From: Prostheceraeus crozeri
Taxonomy: Eukaryota; Platyhelminthes; Polycladida; Euryleptidae
Reading direction: 5' to 3'
DNA: 64,000 bases
NCBI GenBank assembly: GCA_907163375.1
Contig: CAJQUW010005703.1
Span: 558,001-622,000 of the forward strand
The notes beneath the pieces are model-generated. The model searched no databases and was not told the origin of the DNA. It saw nothing but the letters and a program-made list of their open reading frames with translations. Below are positions 9,530 to 21,179 of this stretch, in pieces. Within the stretch, counting starts at the first letter, position 1; every line of letters starts with the position of its first letter. A program made the position numbers and the translations under genes.

Positions 9530-9957
9530 TGCGGTGCGAATTGATCAAGAAAGTGACGAAATTCAGTCTCACACGAGGACACGACACTTGAGTTACACGA
9601 CTACAATAAAGGCAAGTAATGAGTGCGTAGTCACAGACAAACTCAGACAGGCAGACAATAGCCACAAAACATCAGTTGTTTTACGCGGTTGTTGTCTGAT
9701 CGCTATTCGTAGCCAATCACACTCGATCTAAGTGTTCCTGTACTTTCCCATAAGGCAAGCATTGGATATGGTTGACGTTGGCGTGAAGCAGGCTTTTAGA
9801 TCGCTGTGGAATCGTGTTAGGTGCATCATAACACCTGCATTGTCTCGTCATATGTTTATTGCAATGCTTGGCAGAGTTTACCGGTACCGGTGACCTATAC
9901 AGGCACCGGTACCGGTATTACCGGTGGACCGGTACCGGTAAACCGGTTCCATCTCTG
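9530..9957. other. right part of the hAT element, non-coding
   Basis: Remaining hAT sequence up to the right terminus. The last 80 bases are dominated by ACCGGT and GGTACC words in mirror arrangement to the left end. No reading frame is supported. Confidence 0.55.
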
Positions 9958-10065
9958 CGCTGCACATTTGTAGATCGAAGACCTTTGCGTCCAGAAGGAG
10001 ACAACTTTTACCCTTTTCTTACCTTGATAACTTTATTATTAGTCTTGACTTTCATGTTTTATTGT

Positions 10066-10247
10066 ATCTCATGTTTTATTGTCTCGTCTCATTACGCATC
10101 AGTCATGTCATGCTGCGTCATATGATTGTCTGCTGACCGTTACATGTGTTCACATGATGCCTTGCTTGTCATTCCGGAGTGCATCCCGTAGAGAGCCGGC
10201 GAAATGCATCGGTGCAATGAAACCTTTGCAAAATTCTTTCTCTATAA
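10066..10247 (-). repeat. inverted repeat arm C, right copy
   Basis: Reverse complement partner of 3838-4032. The outer edge shows a small local duplication of TTTTATTGTATCTCATG-like sequence that the left copy lacks. Together with arm B it makes the nest between them sit inside a much larger inverted structure. Confidence 0.75.
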
Positions 10248-10511
10248 AATTGTTAATCGACACCATATACTAAAAAAAATCGAAATCACCATGCTTTAGC
10301 TATATAAGTCCAGTAAACGTTGCAGCAAGCTCGAGTTAGCTATGAAAAATGAAATACATACCAATAGCGTTTTTCGTGCTCGTCGCACCGTTTCATTTAG
10401 TCCGTATTCACTGACAGTAGCACTAATACCGCAATCAAATATCAGTTTGAAAGCTGTAATGGATGTGAATGGATTGTTATTTCACAACTCAGTTCATTGA
10501 GACACTTCGGG

Positions 10512-10904
10512 AGATTTTCTTGACTTTATCTCTCCGATGTCTGCTATTCTCCGACATTCTGTGTGTGGGTGTTATCTGAAGATCAATCTACAATTCATGT
10601 GAAATATCTATGCAATGTCTGCAAATATCTGTGTCTGTCATTTTTTCTTTTGCTCACCGGCTCTCTGGATCTGTCATCTGTCAAATTATGGTTTAAAAAA
10701 TGACAGATTATCAATCGGATGTGTAAAGAGGCAACAATGGACACAGCATGAGCAATCATCATACTGTCGGCGCTGCCTTGCTGTGTCAGTCAGAGAATTA
10801 AGAGTGAAAACTGTAGATTTCTATGGTGGAAACTTTTCGATGTTGCGCAGTGTATGTTTTTTTAAAAACAATAAAGTAAATTATCTCAACGAAGGGAACA
10901 ACCA
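10512..10904 (-). repeat. inverted repeat arm B, right copy
   Basis: Reverse complement partner of 2228-2640. It is split by a CATAGAG MITE at 10913-11733, and its continuation (GACTGTCTTTTATTTGAAC) lies at 11740-11758. The intact left copy thus shows the uninterrupted target. Confidence 0.75.
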
Positions 10905-10912
10905 TAGAGTAA

Positions 10913-11733
10913 GTATATATATAGGTAGAGTGTCGACTCAAAATACTATCTGCATAGTGAAAATTTTTATATGAAAAGATTCAGTTTTTTACGGAGATAA
11001 AAACCAAAAAAATATTTGAGCACTTTTGAAAAAAGTCAAAATTTGCTAATTTACATACTACCGAGATGATTTTCCTATATAAATAGTATGAAACATGTTG
11101 GATATCAAAAGGAATGAATATTTGCTAATAAGCATCCTAACAAAGCGGAAATTATGCTGATTATCAAGGGAATTTCATGATCCGTATTATAATGAAAGTC
11201 TTCATGAAAAAGTCGCGATATTATTCGTGCTTTCTCGGCTGAAATTTCAAGTCTTTAATTCAATTTTCACCGGCATGATTTTATAATTCACTAAATTCAT
11301 GTTTCATTTCTTCAATCTGACAAGTAATGTGGAACCATTTACTTCTTTCAAAGTTAATTGAAATCATTGTCTTTGATTCTGTTATTTTGGTGTGCCAGTG
11401 GCAGGTTGCCTGTGATATGATCACGCTTAAGAAAATACTCTTGAGGTTGAGCATGAAAGTAATAGGAACCCATCGAATTGTTAATTTAGCAAACATTAAA
11501 TCTCCAAGGCTGTCATGAGAATCTGTGATATACCATCATTCCTTCTGTAGTACAATCATGATCACTCAATTCCGTTGTAATTTCTGAAAAATTGCAAAAA
11601 TTTGGATATCACACATTTGGTGACAATGCCACCTGTATCTCCTTTGAGTTCATTTAATAAAATCGAAAGTGTATACACATTGGGGATTTAATGAATGCGG
11701 AGTTACCACTATTCCTAATAAACCTACCCTATG
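10913..11733 (-). mobile_element. CATAGAG MITE family, copy 2
   Basis: An 821-bp copy, opposite in orientation to copy 1. It starts CATAGAGTAAGTATA and ends CTACCCTATG. The flanks GGAACAAC (10905-10912) and GGAGCGAC (11734-11741) differ at two G/A positions. The uninterrupted arm B at about 2247-2258 carries this octamer once, on the other strand. This supports an 8-bp target duplication. Confidence 0.85.
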
Positions 11734-11869
11734 GGAGCGACTGTCTTTTATTTGAACCCTAGAGATTTGTTAGCCTAACAGTGTTTCTGTGCGGTCTCCC
11801 CTGATTGCAGACAGACCTGTCAAGTGAAAAGTGCGTATCTTTGACTCAATCTTCCTCCATGATGCATTC

Positions 11870-12040
11870 GTCAAACGGAAATATCATTCACACCGTTCCA
11901 CTCTTCATGATCTAAATTTATTGACTGTGTACGTTTAATGTGATGTCAATGTTCTGGTTTGTCAGAATTCAGACATCAATTTGCATCATGTTCTATGGAA
12001 AGTTTATCTTCTTGCCCCTCGAAATCTTCTCTGGGCGTGA
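11870..12040 (-). repeat. dispersed repeat D, copy 1
   Basis: It matches 59255-59420 in inverted orientation. Shared blocks include TCGAGGGGCAAGAAGAT, GATGCAAATT and ACGTACACAGTCA. It is non-coding and its family is unknown. Confidence 0.6.
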
Positions 12041-12465
12041 CCATCACCGCTGAGGAAAGTCATCTTTAGACGTAGCAGGCAGCAATTTTGTCATTTTCAT
12101 TAATGCAGAATGAAGACTTGATGAAAAAGAATGTTCAAATATTCTTTTTTTACAAAATATATCCTTAATTTCAAATTATATGAAAATTGCTAATTTCGTC
12201 ATATCTTCTCTTTTGCTGCCACAGTTTTGCTCAAATACAAGAGGTAATTACAGTTTCTCTTCTGAGGTGGACTGAAATAAGATCCAATTATGAAATAACG
12301 CAGTTTTCTTTTTTCAAATAGTCTGGCTTGAAGTCTACAATATATTTACAGAAATAGCATGTAATTTGACTTCAATGTTGACATCAAAACAAGGGCAGAC
12401 GTATTTGAGTTAATGTCTTTAGACAACTGCTGCGATAAACCAGAAATATTCGAAGAATTAAAAAT
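12041..12465. other. no gene seen
   Basis: AT-rich non-coding sequence without recognised repeats. Confidence 0.45.
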
Positions 12466-12560
12466 TTCTTTTTGCCCACTTAGTAAGTTCCTGCATGTGC
12501 CATCTGTTTGAATCAGTTTGCACTTCTGGCAAAGTGAAATCCAAACAGTCTAATTCTGTG
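12466..12560 (+). repeat. dispersed repeat E, copy 1
   Basis: It resembles 30351-30455: CTTTTTGCCCACTTARTAAG, then TTTGAATCAGTTTGCACTTC and GCAAAGTGA are shared. The family is unknown. Confidence 0.6.
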
Positions 12561-12594
12561 AATATATTGTTTATAACAAAATTTACGACGTACG

Positions 12595-12745
12595 TTCAAG
12601 AGTGGCCTGATAGTAGCAAGAAGATCAAATAATCGAACTACAGGGTCACGTTACCCAGGCAGTCAATATAGTGGGAAGCAGCCTCATAGCAGGAGAATTT
12701 TTCGGAAATTGTATTGACAAATAAATCTCTCTATTACTATTATTC
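12595..12745 (+). repeat. possible LINE 3' end
   Basis: A GC-richer stretch ends with TTGTATTGACAAATAAATC followed by a short ATTACTATTATTC-like tail, the usual look of a truncated LINE 3' end. No coding sequence remains and no second copy is in the window. Confidence 0.3.
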
Positions 12746-12984
12746 GTTATTGCTATTAATGTTAATCAAGCAAGGCCTTTTTAAAAGCCATGACTGCATT
12801 TTGTGGCTGCCATGGCTGCATTTTGTTTCTTTAGAAATTTGCGAGTGACAGCATTCGAAGCAGGATTTATTTATGTAGCAATTTGTCTTTAATAATGTGT
12901 TCACAATTTAAGGCTGAGTTATCACGTGCAAGTTGATTGCTGACACAGACAATGGAAAGAGAATGACTGACAGTGGACAGAGAA

Positions 12985-13121
12985 GCTATTTAGTGAATGA
13001 TAAAGATACATAGTGATCTCATCAGCTTATTATCCTCTAAGTGTCACTAGATCCCATTTTTTACTGATATTCAGAGGATAATAAGTTGATGAGATCATAC
13101 CATCATTCACTGAATAGCCAT
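12985..13121. repeat. perfect-looking stem-loop, about 50-bp arms
   Basis: The left arm 12985-13038 and right arm 13073-13121 are inverted copies (ATCTCATCAGCTTATTATCC against GGATAATAAGTTGATGAGAT), with a loop of about 34 bases. It lies just upstream of the THAP transposase remnant and could be its terminal hairpin or an independent small MITE. Confidence 0.6.
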
Positions 13122-13317
13122 TGTCTCACCAGGGATATCTATGATCAATATCTATGGTATTCTAGGGATTGGAAACTCTCAATCTGTGGACGATTAGCGG
13201 AGGCCAGATTTGAAATAACTTTTCATAGACTCTGGCATTCAAATCGAAAACATCTCAGTAAATTTGATGTTTTGCATACTCCGGCAGATCAAGTTCATAT
13301 TTTGTCAAAAAATACAA

Positions 13318-14575
13318 ATGGTGCGCAAATGCAGCGTTTTGCATTGTGAATCAAATAAGCGTACCAGACACAAGAATTCTGTAAAGGCATCAATTTATCG
13401 ATTTCCCTTGAAGGATGAGATGAAGAACAACTTAAATCGTGGATAAATGTGCTGAAAAATAGAATTAAAAGTGAAGTAATAACAAGGAACATGGGAGTCT
13501 GCTCATTGCATTGGCCTAAAAATGCACCCAAAAAGAAATGTTCTTGTGGAAAATCTGTCCCAGTCACGTCTCCTTCAGTATTTGAGGAAAGCAACTCTAT
13601 TGAGAAATTGAACGAACGCAAGCGTGGACGACTTTCAGGCACACGAGGATTATTGGCTGAACAGCGAAATTTTGCTCCAAATGAATTGGAAGATTTTAGT
13701 GCGCATGATAATTTATCATGCTATTAATATCCCTGGTATTATCATGCTATTGTACATCACACATTGCCATAGATTGCTATAGCCGCCGCTGGCTAAGATA
13801 TCTACACTGCCTGGGAATTCGTCATCAGTTTGATAAAACATTGCAGTGATTCTCTAGAAACATGCTCAATTTGAACGAATATACTCGGGCTTAGGAGTAA
13901 TTGCATTGTCTTCCAATCAGAATAAACTCGTGCTTAGGACTGTCATTAAGGAAGATGTACACTGACGCAGGATTTATTTTACCTCTCTCGATACGAGTTA
14001 ACTCGTGCTCAGGACTATGGCAACATCTGTTGCCAAATACACCGGAATTTGATAGTGACATCTGCATACGAGTATACTCGTGCTTAGTCCTTTCAGTTAG
14101 TCCAATGCGTAGTATGCCGTCCTTAAGGGGTTAATGAGGAAGAATTGGTTAACGAGGACAATTTTTCGAATGAAAGTGATTTTGCGCATTTGAGCAATGA
14201 AAAGGAATCGGGAAATCTTTTGACTGATTTATTGACATTGAATGCTGTTTTCAGAATTAGTGGACGAGCCTCTGAGTTTCTTCTTCGTGTTTTGCAAAAA
14301 TATGAAATGGACGTTCCTAAATCTTTAAATGGATTGAGATACAGACAGACCTTCAGAAAGGCTTAGCCGCGGATTAAAATGTGAACAAAGCATTGACGTT
14401 GCAAATGGTGATGCTTATCGCTATTTTGGAATTCGGAACAACTCAAGTTTTCTTGCAGATGGTAATTGCGTTCGGAATCATGTTTAGATGCATTTAGCTT
14501 TCAATATGGATCAATATAATTTCAATTTGAATAACTGTATTGTAGAACGGCAGAAATGGGAGACACGTACAATTT
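13318..14575 (+). pseudogene. THAP-domain transposase remnant
   Basis: The first frame reads MVRKCSVLHCESNKRTRH and continues to YRFPLKDEMKNNLNR. After a one-base shift near 13441 it continues WINVLKNRIKSE and GVCSLHWPKNAPKKK. This gives the THAP C2-CH zinc module (CSVLHC, Trp, CSLHW). A second block begins at about 14135: TDLLTLNAVFRISGRASEFL, then VPKSL, and after another shift GDAYRYFGIRNNS. That arrangement is seen in THAP-bearing transposases of invertebrates. I cannot name the superfamily. A roughly 400-bp insertion (13728-14130) separates the blocks. Several stops follow after 14485, so it is broken. Confidence 0.72.
13728..14130. mobile_element. insertion between TTAA sites in the THAP gene
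   Basis: TTAA occurs on both sides (13724-13727 and 14131-14134), and the THAP frame is interrupted exactly over this segment. Inside are four related 21-base words of the form GARTWWACTCGTGCTTAGGA at about 13879, 13920, 13996 and 14068. The right end CCTTAAGGGG suits a piggyBac-type MITE, but no matching left terminal repeat was seen, so the class is tentative. Confidence 0.45.
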
Positions 14576-15506
14576 GAGCAATTTTACTAACAAGCAAAAA
14601 GCTCCTGCAGACAACACAAAACATGCCTTTATCCCCATTCAATATTCATGCGACACAGAATTTGTCCGTCTCTTTAGAAAATTAATTCCTTCCTTTTATA
14701 ACAAACATCGATTTAAATACGTTGCCTGTTGTTAATTTGCTTCAAAATATCGAAATTGAGGATGTTAATCAGCTGCTTGAAAGGACGAAATATTCTTTGT
14801 AGAGCAGCTTCAATGAAGTGATGGATCTAATAAGCCATATTTCTGCCAATTTATGATAATATGCTTTGATGTTTTTTAATTCTTTTAGCGTTAATGATCA
14901 GAGAAACAGAATCTCATCGTTATAAATCATGCTCCAATTCAAAGGCATCAAATCTTCATAGCTTCATTTGACCAAGATATAGGATATTTTATCCCAAACG
15001 GTTATCTCATTGCAGCGCTATAGATGAAAGAGTGAAGCAGAAAGCTTCATTCGTTAGGAGTGGTAGAGAAAATGATACAGTCCGTTATTCAGTTTGCTCA
15101 ATGAAAAATATGGTATTTTCACCTTCAAATGTAACACTTGAAGAGTAGGAATTTTATTTTTCTGATTCTGTGTAATATCCCTCAGAGAGAGAATATTAAC
15201 CCTCATCAGCCCGATCCTCTACACATTTAGAAATACATTTAAAGACTCAAAATAGTTGGAAAATTTGTCTGTCATATTCAAGTTCTAAATCCATGGATAA
15301 TCTTTTTGCACATAATTTGAATATTAGAATTAATAAGACATGTTGACATTTCGATCGTTTTTACGCATTCTACCTGTCCATACTACACCTGTAGAATATT
15401 TTGGCACCAGATTCATGGTTTTTACCGCTCCACAAGAATATAAGGCTATTCATGTAGATGCGGAATAATACCTGTAAAAATTGTTTACAAATATGCTGCT
15501 TAGGTG
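14576..15506. other. decayed sequence after the THAP remnant
   Basis: Probably further eroded transposon sequence, since short frames continue the codon style. No domain is recognised. Confidence 0.35.
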
Positions 15507-15836
15507 GTGGTTCATTTCATCGACAGGGTCATTTCATCGACAAGGTCATTTCATCTACAGGGTCATTTCATCGACAAAGTCATTTCATCGACAAGGTCAT
15601 TTCATCTACAGGGTCATTTCATCGACAAGGTCATTTCATTGACAGGGTCTGTTCATTGACAACTGGATGATATTCGCTCAAGAGCATCAAGCATACATAG
15701 AAAGTTAAAGACATAACTTAACTCAATAATTCATAGACATCAAGTTGCGATGTTTCCAAGCTTTGTCAAGGACACCAATGTGTTGTGAATCTGGACATAG
15801 ACATTGATGAAACAACCTGTCGATGAAATGAACCAC
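15507..15836. mobile_element. small inverted-repeat element with 18-bp tandem array
   Basis: The ends GTGGTTCATTTCATCGACAG and CTGTCGATGAAATGAACCAC are perfect inverted repeats. The left half (about 15511-15655) is an array of roughly eight units of 18 bp, GGTCATTTCATCGACARG, with small variants. The unit is a copy of the terminal repeat itself, so the array grew from the end of the element. No target duplication is obvious. Confidence 0.72.
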
Positions 15837-16079
15837 AATCATTGCTTAATATTAGCTACTTTTAATTGAATGGATAAACATGTCATTGGTATCATCGATG
15901 GCAAAATACGGCACGGTTGGGAACTTGGAAGCCTGGTATATAATAATAAAGGACTATAGAACGGACATGGACATTGAAAACAAGGTTGTTTGGTGGACAC
16001 CTTAGTTTCTAAATATTCGCAGTTATTGAAATCATTCCTCCTTATAAATAAGATCAATTTGCGGCAGGAATCTGCAAAC

Positions 16080-16245
16080 ATATGATGTGGACCAGTTGCT
16101 TGCCTGAATTGCTTTTAAAGATAATGAAGGCATCATGACAACCGATGTTATTGTTGCAGATAAACAAACAGACTGTCCTGATCACAAAATGATATTCACA
16201 TAACTTCTTTTAGGTGCAACACGTTTTATTTAATGAACACATGAA
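16080..16245 (+). repeat. foldback repeat F, short inverted copy
   Basis: It matches the reverse complement of 17160-17300. ATGACAACCGATRTTATTGT and CAGATAAACAAACA are shared, and a short conserved reading (MTTDxIVADKQT) is seen in both. No function is recognised. Confidence 0.55.
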
Positions 16246-16989
16246 TTTGGTGAATTTAGCAGACGATCGTGAATTGAGATATAATATTCTCACTCAAAGC
16301 AAAGAATTGTTTTCATTTTATCATTCAGTAATATAAATAGACTTAATAAATTTGATAGCTGTGTAGTGAGTGCATGGTTAAACATATTTATAATACGAAG
16401 TTGAAATGAATTCATTTTAGGATAAATGATGGCTATCGCAGACAGTTTAGGGGTGCAAAAATATTTAGTATGCACGAATTCAACAAAATACAATTGAGCT
16501 CATAGCAAATACGAACTTTCAGTACGCGGTATTGTCAAGCATAATATTGAAATAGGCTTATCTATAAAAATTACCAGAATTTTATTTTTGAGATGTTCTG
16601 TGAAATGAGTGGCATTTTGATAAAAAATCATAACTTTATGCTCTCATTATGCATTCGTAGTTCTACCAAGATTCAAATCAAAATATTAGTTTTTGTGACT
16701 TGATTTGTATGTATGCAGCATTAATAGAAGACCCAAGTTTTGCATCATTTACCCAAGGTCGACCCAAAACCAAAGGTCCATCAACCTTGATCCATATCAC
16801 TTACGTCTGATGCATTTCAGTCATTCTTGCTATATCGTTTTAGTTTCTAGCGAACCACTTAACTCGTCAGATCAACGCCAATTATGATCTGCTATGAATC
16901 GATTCAATATCTATTCAACAAGAGTTCTATTGTTCAGTATTCAAATTCATTATATTTATATCAGTATATATTTCATCCGACAGACTGAT
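16246..16989. other. no gene seen
   Basis: AT-rich interval between the two F copies with no supported reading frame. Confidence 0.4.
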
Positions 16990-17124
16990 CCATAGAAATC
17001 CTCCTTTTCGTTTTGCGCAAGTTAGTGGGACTGCCATGGGCAATTGCTGTTTGTTGATGGCAATTTCAACTGCTCGGTCAGACACAGATCTATGTAAATG
17101 TTGCTTTATATATTAAGAAGAATG

Positions 17125-17590
17125 ACATTAAACCTAAGCCGTGTTGTACATCAAAGAATTTCTGTGAACACTATATTTGTTATCACGACAGCATGTTTGT
17201 TTATCTGCGACAATAATATCGGTTGTCATGACGTTTTCATTATCTTCATCATCAAATCGGTGAAGTTCCGGTACTAAGGAATGTCGTATTTCTGCCTGAC
17301 GATGGAAAAGTCTGCCATTAAAGTGCAATCACAATCATAAAAATGAAAAATCCCGTTTTGAGTTTTTAAATGAATGTTTGATCATAACGTTATTAGGTGT
17401 ACCAAACTCGGAAGTATCTGGATCTACATAAATGGGATTTTGCGATGACTGACCCTCCGTAACTTGCAAGACGACTGGAAGAATAACTTAAGTTTGTCGT
17501 TTTACTGATGTTGGTTGACAATCTACAAATTAGACATGATAAGAAGCTCACATGTGAATTTAGCATTGAATTTCTGACTGGCAAGGATGC
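17125..17590 (-). repeat. foldback repeats F and G, long copy
   Basis: 17160-17300 is the inverted partner of 16080-16245. 17270-17590 is a diverged copy of the right half of the palindrome at 45490-46062 (shared GGATCTACATAAA, TGACCCTCC and TAACTTGCAAGAYGACTGGA). F and G therefore seem to be parts of one dispersed family. Confidence 0.55.
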
Positions 17591-19380
17591 TGCTTGGGTT
17601 GTTTGGGTTTTGGACCCAACGCTTGGCGGTCAAACCCAAGCCCAAACCTTAAAGACGAAGCAATGACGAGTTCAATATTTTCTCTCTCGATCTCGTGCTA
17701 TTTTTTTCGACATATTTCACATGATTACATCAATGAGTTATTTTATGTCAGCTATCCTTTGGTATTGCAATGAATTGTCATAATTTTCAGAGTAATTAGA
17801 TCACTACAGGGTAAATATTCTCCTTAAATTCCAAAAATAGTGAAATTCACTAATCATGCTATTTATAAATAAGCTGAATGTAACTATATAAAATTTAGTT
17901 GTCTTGATACTAATGACCACGGCAATAGTTAGCCCTTTAAGTTAGTCTATGGCTACTGTATTTATTTGTCATTGACAATGTAGGCCTAATCATGAAAAGA
18001 AAACATTTAAACACATAATTAAAAGCTTTTGTTTCGTGGTAACATCCAACTTGTAGGCTGGGCTTATCATGTGCTGCATTGTACTGTATCGCCTATATTG
18101 TAGATTTTTACAGTGAGGCTGAACTAATCATACAGTAGTGGCTTACACTACTTATTAAGCAAGCATATAAACTTACTATCGGTGCACGTAAGTTTATACT
18201 TTCTGCAGTAGACTAGACCTAACTGAACTATAGCTTAGGCCTTATAGTTAAACTATATAGTGTTGAAGCCTACACGTAGGCCTACCTAAGTAGGCATGGG
18301 TTTCGATTTATCAGTTAACTAAATACTATACAACAAAGAGAACTAATAAGAGGCCAATTGTTAGACATGCCCAAAATATTTAGGCTGTCTACTTACATTT
18401 ACATATGCACTGTACTGGTACAAGCTTCGGCTTTATCGTAGATAATGGCTATGCCTAATAAGCCCCAACCCACGACATTATTCATGCGCTTATCAAGAAT
18501 CAATTAATGAGTAGTTCGCAGCCTGTAATGTAGGCCTAGACTTACTATGGGGAAGGTAAGCTAGACTTAGGAAATGCAACACCATGACGGTCCCTTTTGC
18601 TATAGCCTGCGATTTATCCCATATTTTAATGGTTTTCGTTGGGCCCGACTATATGGACTAAAAATCCATTCGCTTGGCTTGATTGGGTGATACAGAACCT
18701 AGGCCTGACTATCAAGCCCGGGCTACCCGGTTACCTATAGCCTGGACACAGAATGGCCTAGACAGGCCTAGACACACTGCCAGTGCATGACCCGGTTACT
18801 ATACATCCAGGTTAAGGCGTAGGCCTACATAGTATAAATTATGTGTAGTATAGGCCTAATAATGGTATGGGGCCTCTGGTAGCTAGAATTTTGAATGTGG
18901 CTAGGTTTGGGTTATCATGTCTTGGGATCTATTCTAGCTTGGGTCATCAAAATTCTTGCTTGGGGCTTGCGGTAAATATATATCTAGATCGGTATCTAAA
19001 TAATCGGATGAAAAGACCAACAAACCGCTTCTGTCCCTTCTTGTCTCTTCTTGAAACAAAGCGAAAAGTCGGATTTCTATGGTGTCAACTGTTGAATAAT
19101 TATCAGCAGCATTTATCCGCTCACAAACCTCATTCTGAAAATGATTGTAACATTTCTCTTTCAAATTTCCTCCGCCATGTAAATATCCAAATATTTGAAT
19201 AATTAATTCTGATGGAACTCGCTTTAATGATGGTCGTTTTGATTATGTATTAACCGTCAAACGTGTAAACAACACTGTCAAACTCATCAAAATTGAAATT
19301 GCATGCTTATGACGCGGCCACTTCAAAACAAATTCCAATTCTATTCACCAACACGATAATATCGTACTAACTACGATTTG
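17591..19380. other. TAGGCCTA-rich non-coding region
   Basis: The word TAGGCCTA and variants occur many times between 17930 and 18850, and CCCAA/TTGGG words near 17600, 18640 and 18900. The flanking words at 16990 (CCATAGAAATC) and 19082 (GATTTCTATGG, reverse) make 16990-19082 a candidate 2.1-kb inverted-ended unit. Open frames here show no domain. Confidence 0.4.
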
Positions 19381-20958
19381 ACGTTCATCAAACTTGAGTT
19401 TAATACAAAATCTGACTTCTGTTCATTCAAATTGCAATGATGGTGTGAATAAAACCAAATATAAGCAATTGATAGACGTTCCTCCGCTCATTCTCTATGA
19501 AATTGTCACTCAGTACATCGGAATCTATAGAAGTCATTGTGTAGGGAAGTTGAGGAGCAAAGTTATTCAGTATAGAAACCTTGGTTGATTTATATTTGTT
19601 ATTTCGACTATGAATCGTCGTTCTGCGTTGTGAATTCACACCTTAGAGATATCCGTGAAATTCCTAGCTAGAATTGAAAAAGATAATTAGGTATCGGTGA
19701 GGTTTTCTGCATTAATAAATCTTTTCAGGAACTTGTGGTTGGCTTACTGTCGAACGACCGCTTGACAGAATAAAAAAGTCAAACCATTCGATATTGTAAA
19801 GAGGACGAGACCCGATGGTTAAACATGTGATGATTTTATTCATCCTGAATCATTAATCGCCCCACCCTGGCGAATTTTTTGAATATCTTTTAAACCAAGC
19901 ATGCTATGGACACCAGATTTATAGAAGCTTACTTTCTACGTATTATGCAGCTTTTGACGGAAAGATGATGAATTTGGCACAATATTTTTGGCGTGAGAGC
20001 TATTTTAAAATTTGAATGTTTGGAATATTTTGTCTGATTTTGGTATAGATTCACTTCTAATGTATATTGTGCGTAATTGAGCTATGGTACAATGTGGAAG
20101 AAGGAAGGCAGCAATGTATCTCGTAGTGATGATGTCTCTATCTATGAATGTGAAAGACATTTTTGAAATTTCAATCAGCATATATCTACATGTGTATTCA
20201 TAGCATTGCTGCCCAGCTCATTTCAATAATGCGCAATAGTATTAACATAGCTTTTTTCGGGCAACAATGTTGGAGATTTTCAGGTGCTTACGCGCCCTCA
20301 AATGTCCTACATTGTTGCCCTCAAAAATCCATGTCAATGTCATATTGCGGCATCAATTCTTGATGAAAAGAGTTGAGATCACATAAAGAATTCTTCCAAT
20401 CAATATAAAGATATGCACAAATGCAAAATCTCTGAATTTGAAATTGCTTATCATGTATGCGTGTTTGAAATTTGAAATATGATTTTCTATTATTTTTGTA
20501 TTTTTTAGTTCTGGATCTGATCAGCAATTATTGAAAATTTTCAGAAATTTTAATGATTTCTGAACTTTTAATATAATTTTGATTTTTTTTAATTTTTAAT
20601 TTTTAAAATTTCAGAAGCTTTTAGCTCTGATTAGGACTCGATAAAAATGATCGAATAAATTATAACCTGCAGAAAGTAAACACTGAAATGTACGATTTTA
20701 GTGATATTTGAGCTGAACTAAAAGTTTGCATTATTTGACTTCATCGAACCCAGTGATTAACAATCATCGTTTTATTCATTTTAGAATGATGTATAGCCTT
20801 CTACGAATCTACACGTCTGTCGAGTTCTAGTTAGTTCCTCTTGCTGTCAGACAGAGAAAAACATATGTTAATCCAATGGAAGGATGGATTTTTTTTGTTT
20901 AAAATGAAATTTTCTATATTTTCTCTTATCAACAGAAAAATACAAAGTCTAGAGCTAT
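19381..20958. other. no gene seen, one small hairpin
   Basis: At 20259-20321, GGGCAACAATGT is paired with ACATTGTTGCCC 39 bases later, a 63-bp hairpin or tiny MITE. Otherwise AT-rich with homopolymer runs near 20580-20620. Confidence 0.5.
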
Positions 20959-21179
20959 AATTTTTGGTATGTCTCCAGGACATTTCCTATCATGTTCAAG
21001 CACCCCCCACACCCGGCGGGAACGAGGATCAAACGAAAAAAAATACGAGCCCTTCGGCACTTGTATTTTTGGAAAATATACATGTCACAGATGTCATGTA
21101 TGTCAGTCGACAAAATCATCTATGAGCTATTGCCAAATTATGACGTCATCTTTCAAAATGGCCTCCATGATTATAAAAA

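Larger units (their letters stand above)
4071..9957. mobile_element. hAT element, interrupted by nested retroelements
   Basis: The ends are CAGAGATGGAACCGGT at 4071 and ACCGGTTCCATCTCTG at 9957, with subterminal arrays of ACCGGT/GGTACC at both ends. The flanks CTCTGCAC (4063-4070) and CGCTGCAC (9958-9965) match at 7 of 8 bases, a typical hAT target duplication. The remaining hAT DNA is about 4071-4797 and 9453-9957. It encodes a C-terminal transposase fragment and a possible N-terminal fragment, both on the minus strand. The middle of the transposase is gone, and a LINE with a Penelope-like element inside it occupies the gap. A copy of another hAT cannot be excluded for the interior fragments. 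Confidence 0.75.

Noticed and set aside
15511-15655. CRISPR-like array
   Set aside because: The 18-bp units are directly adjacent with no unique spacers, and the setting is a eukaryotic small transposable element.
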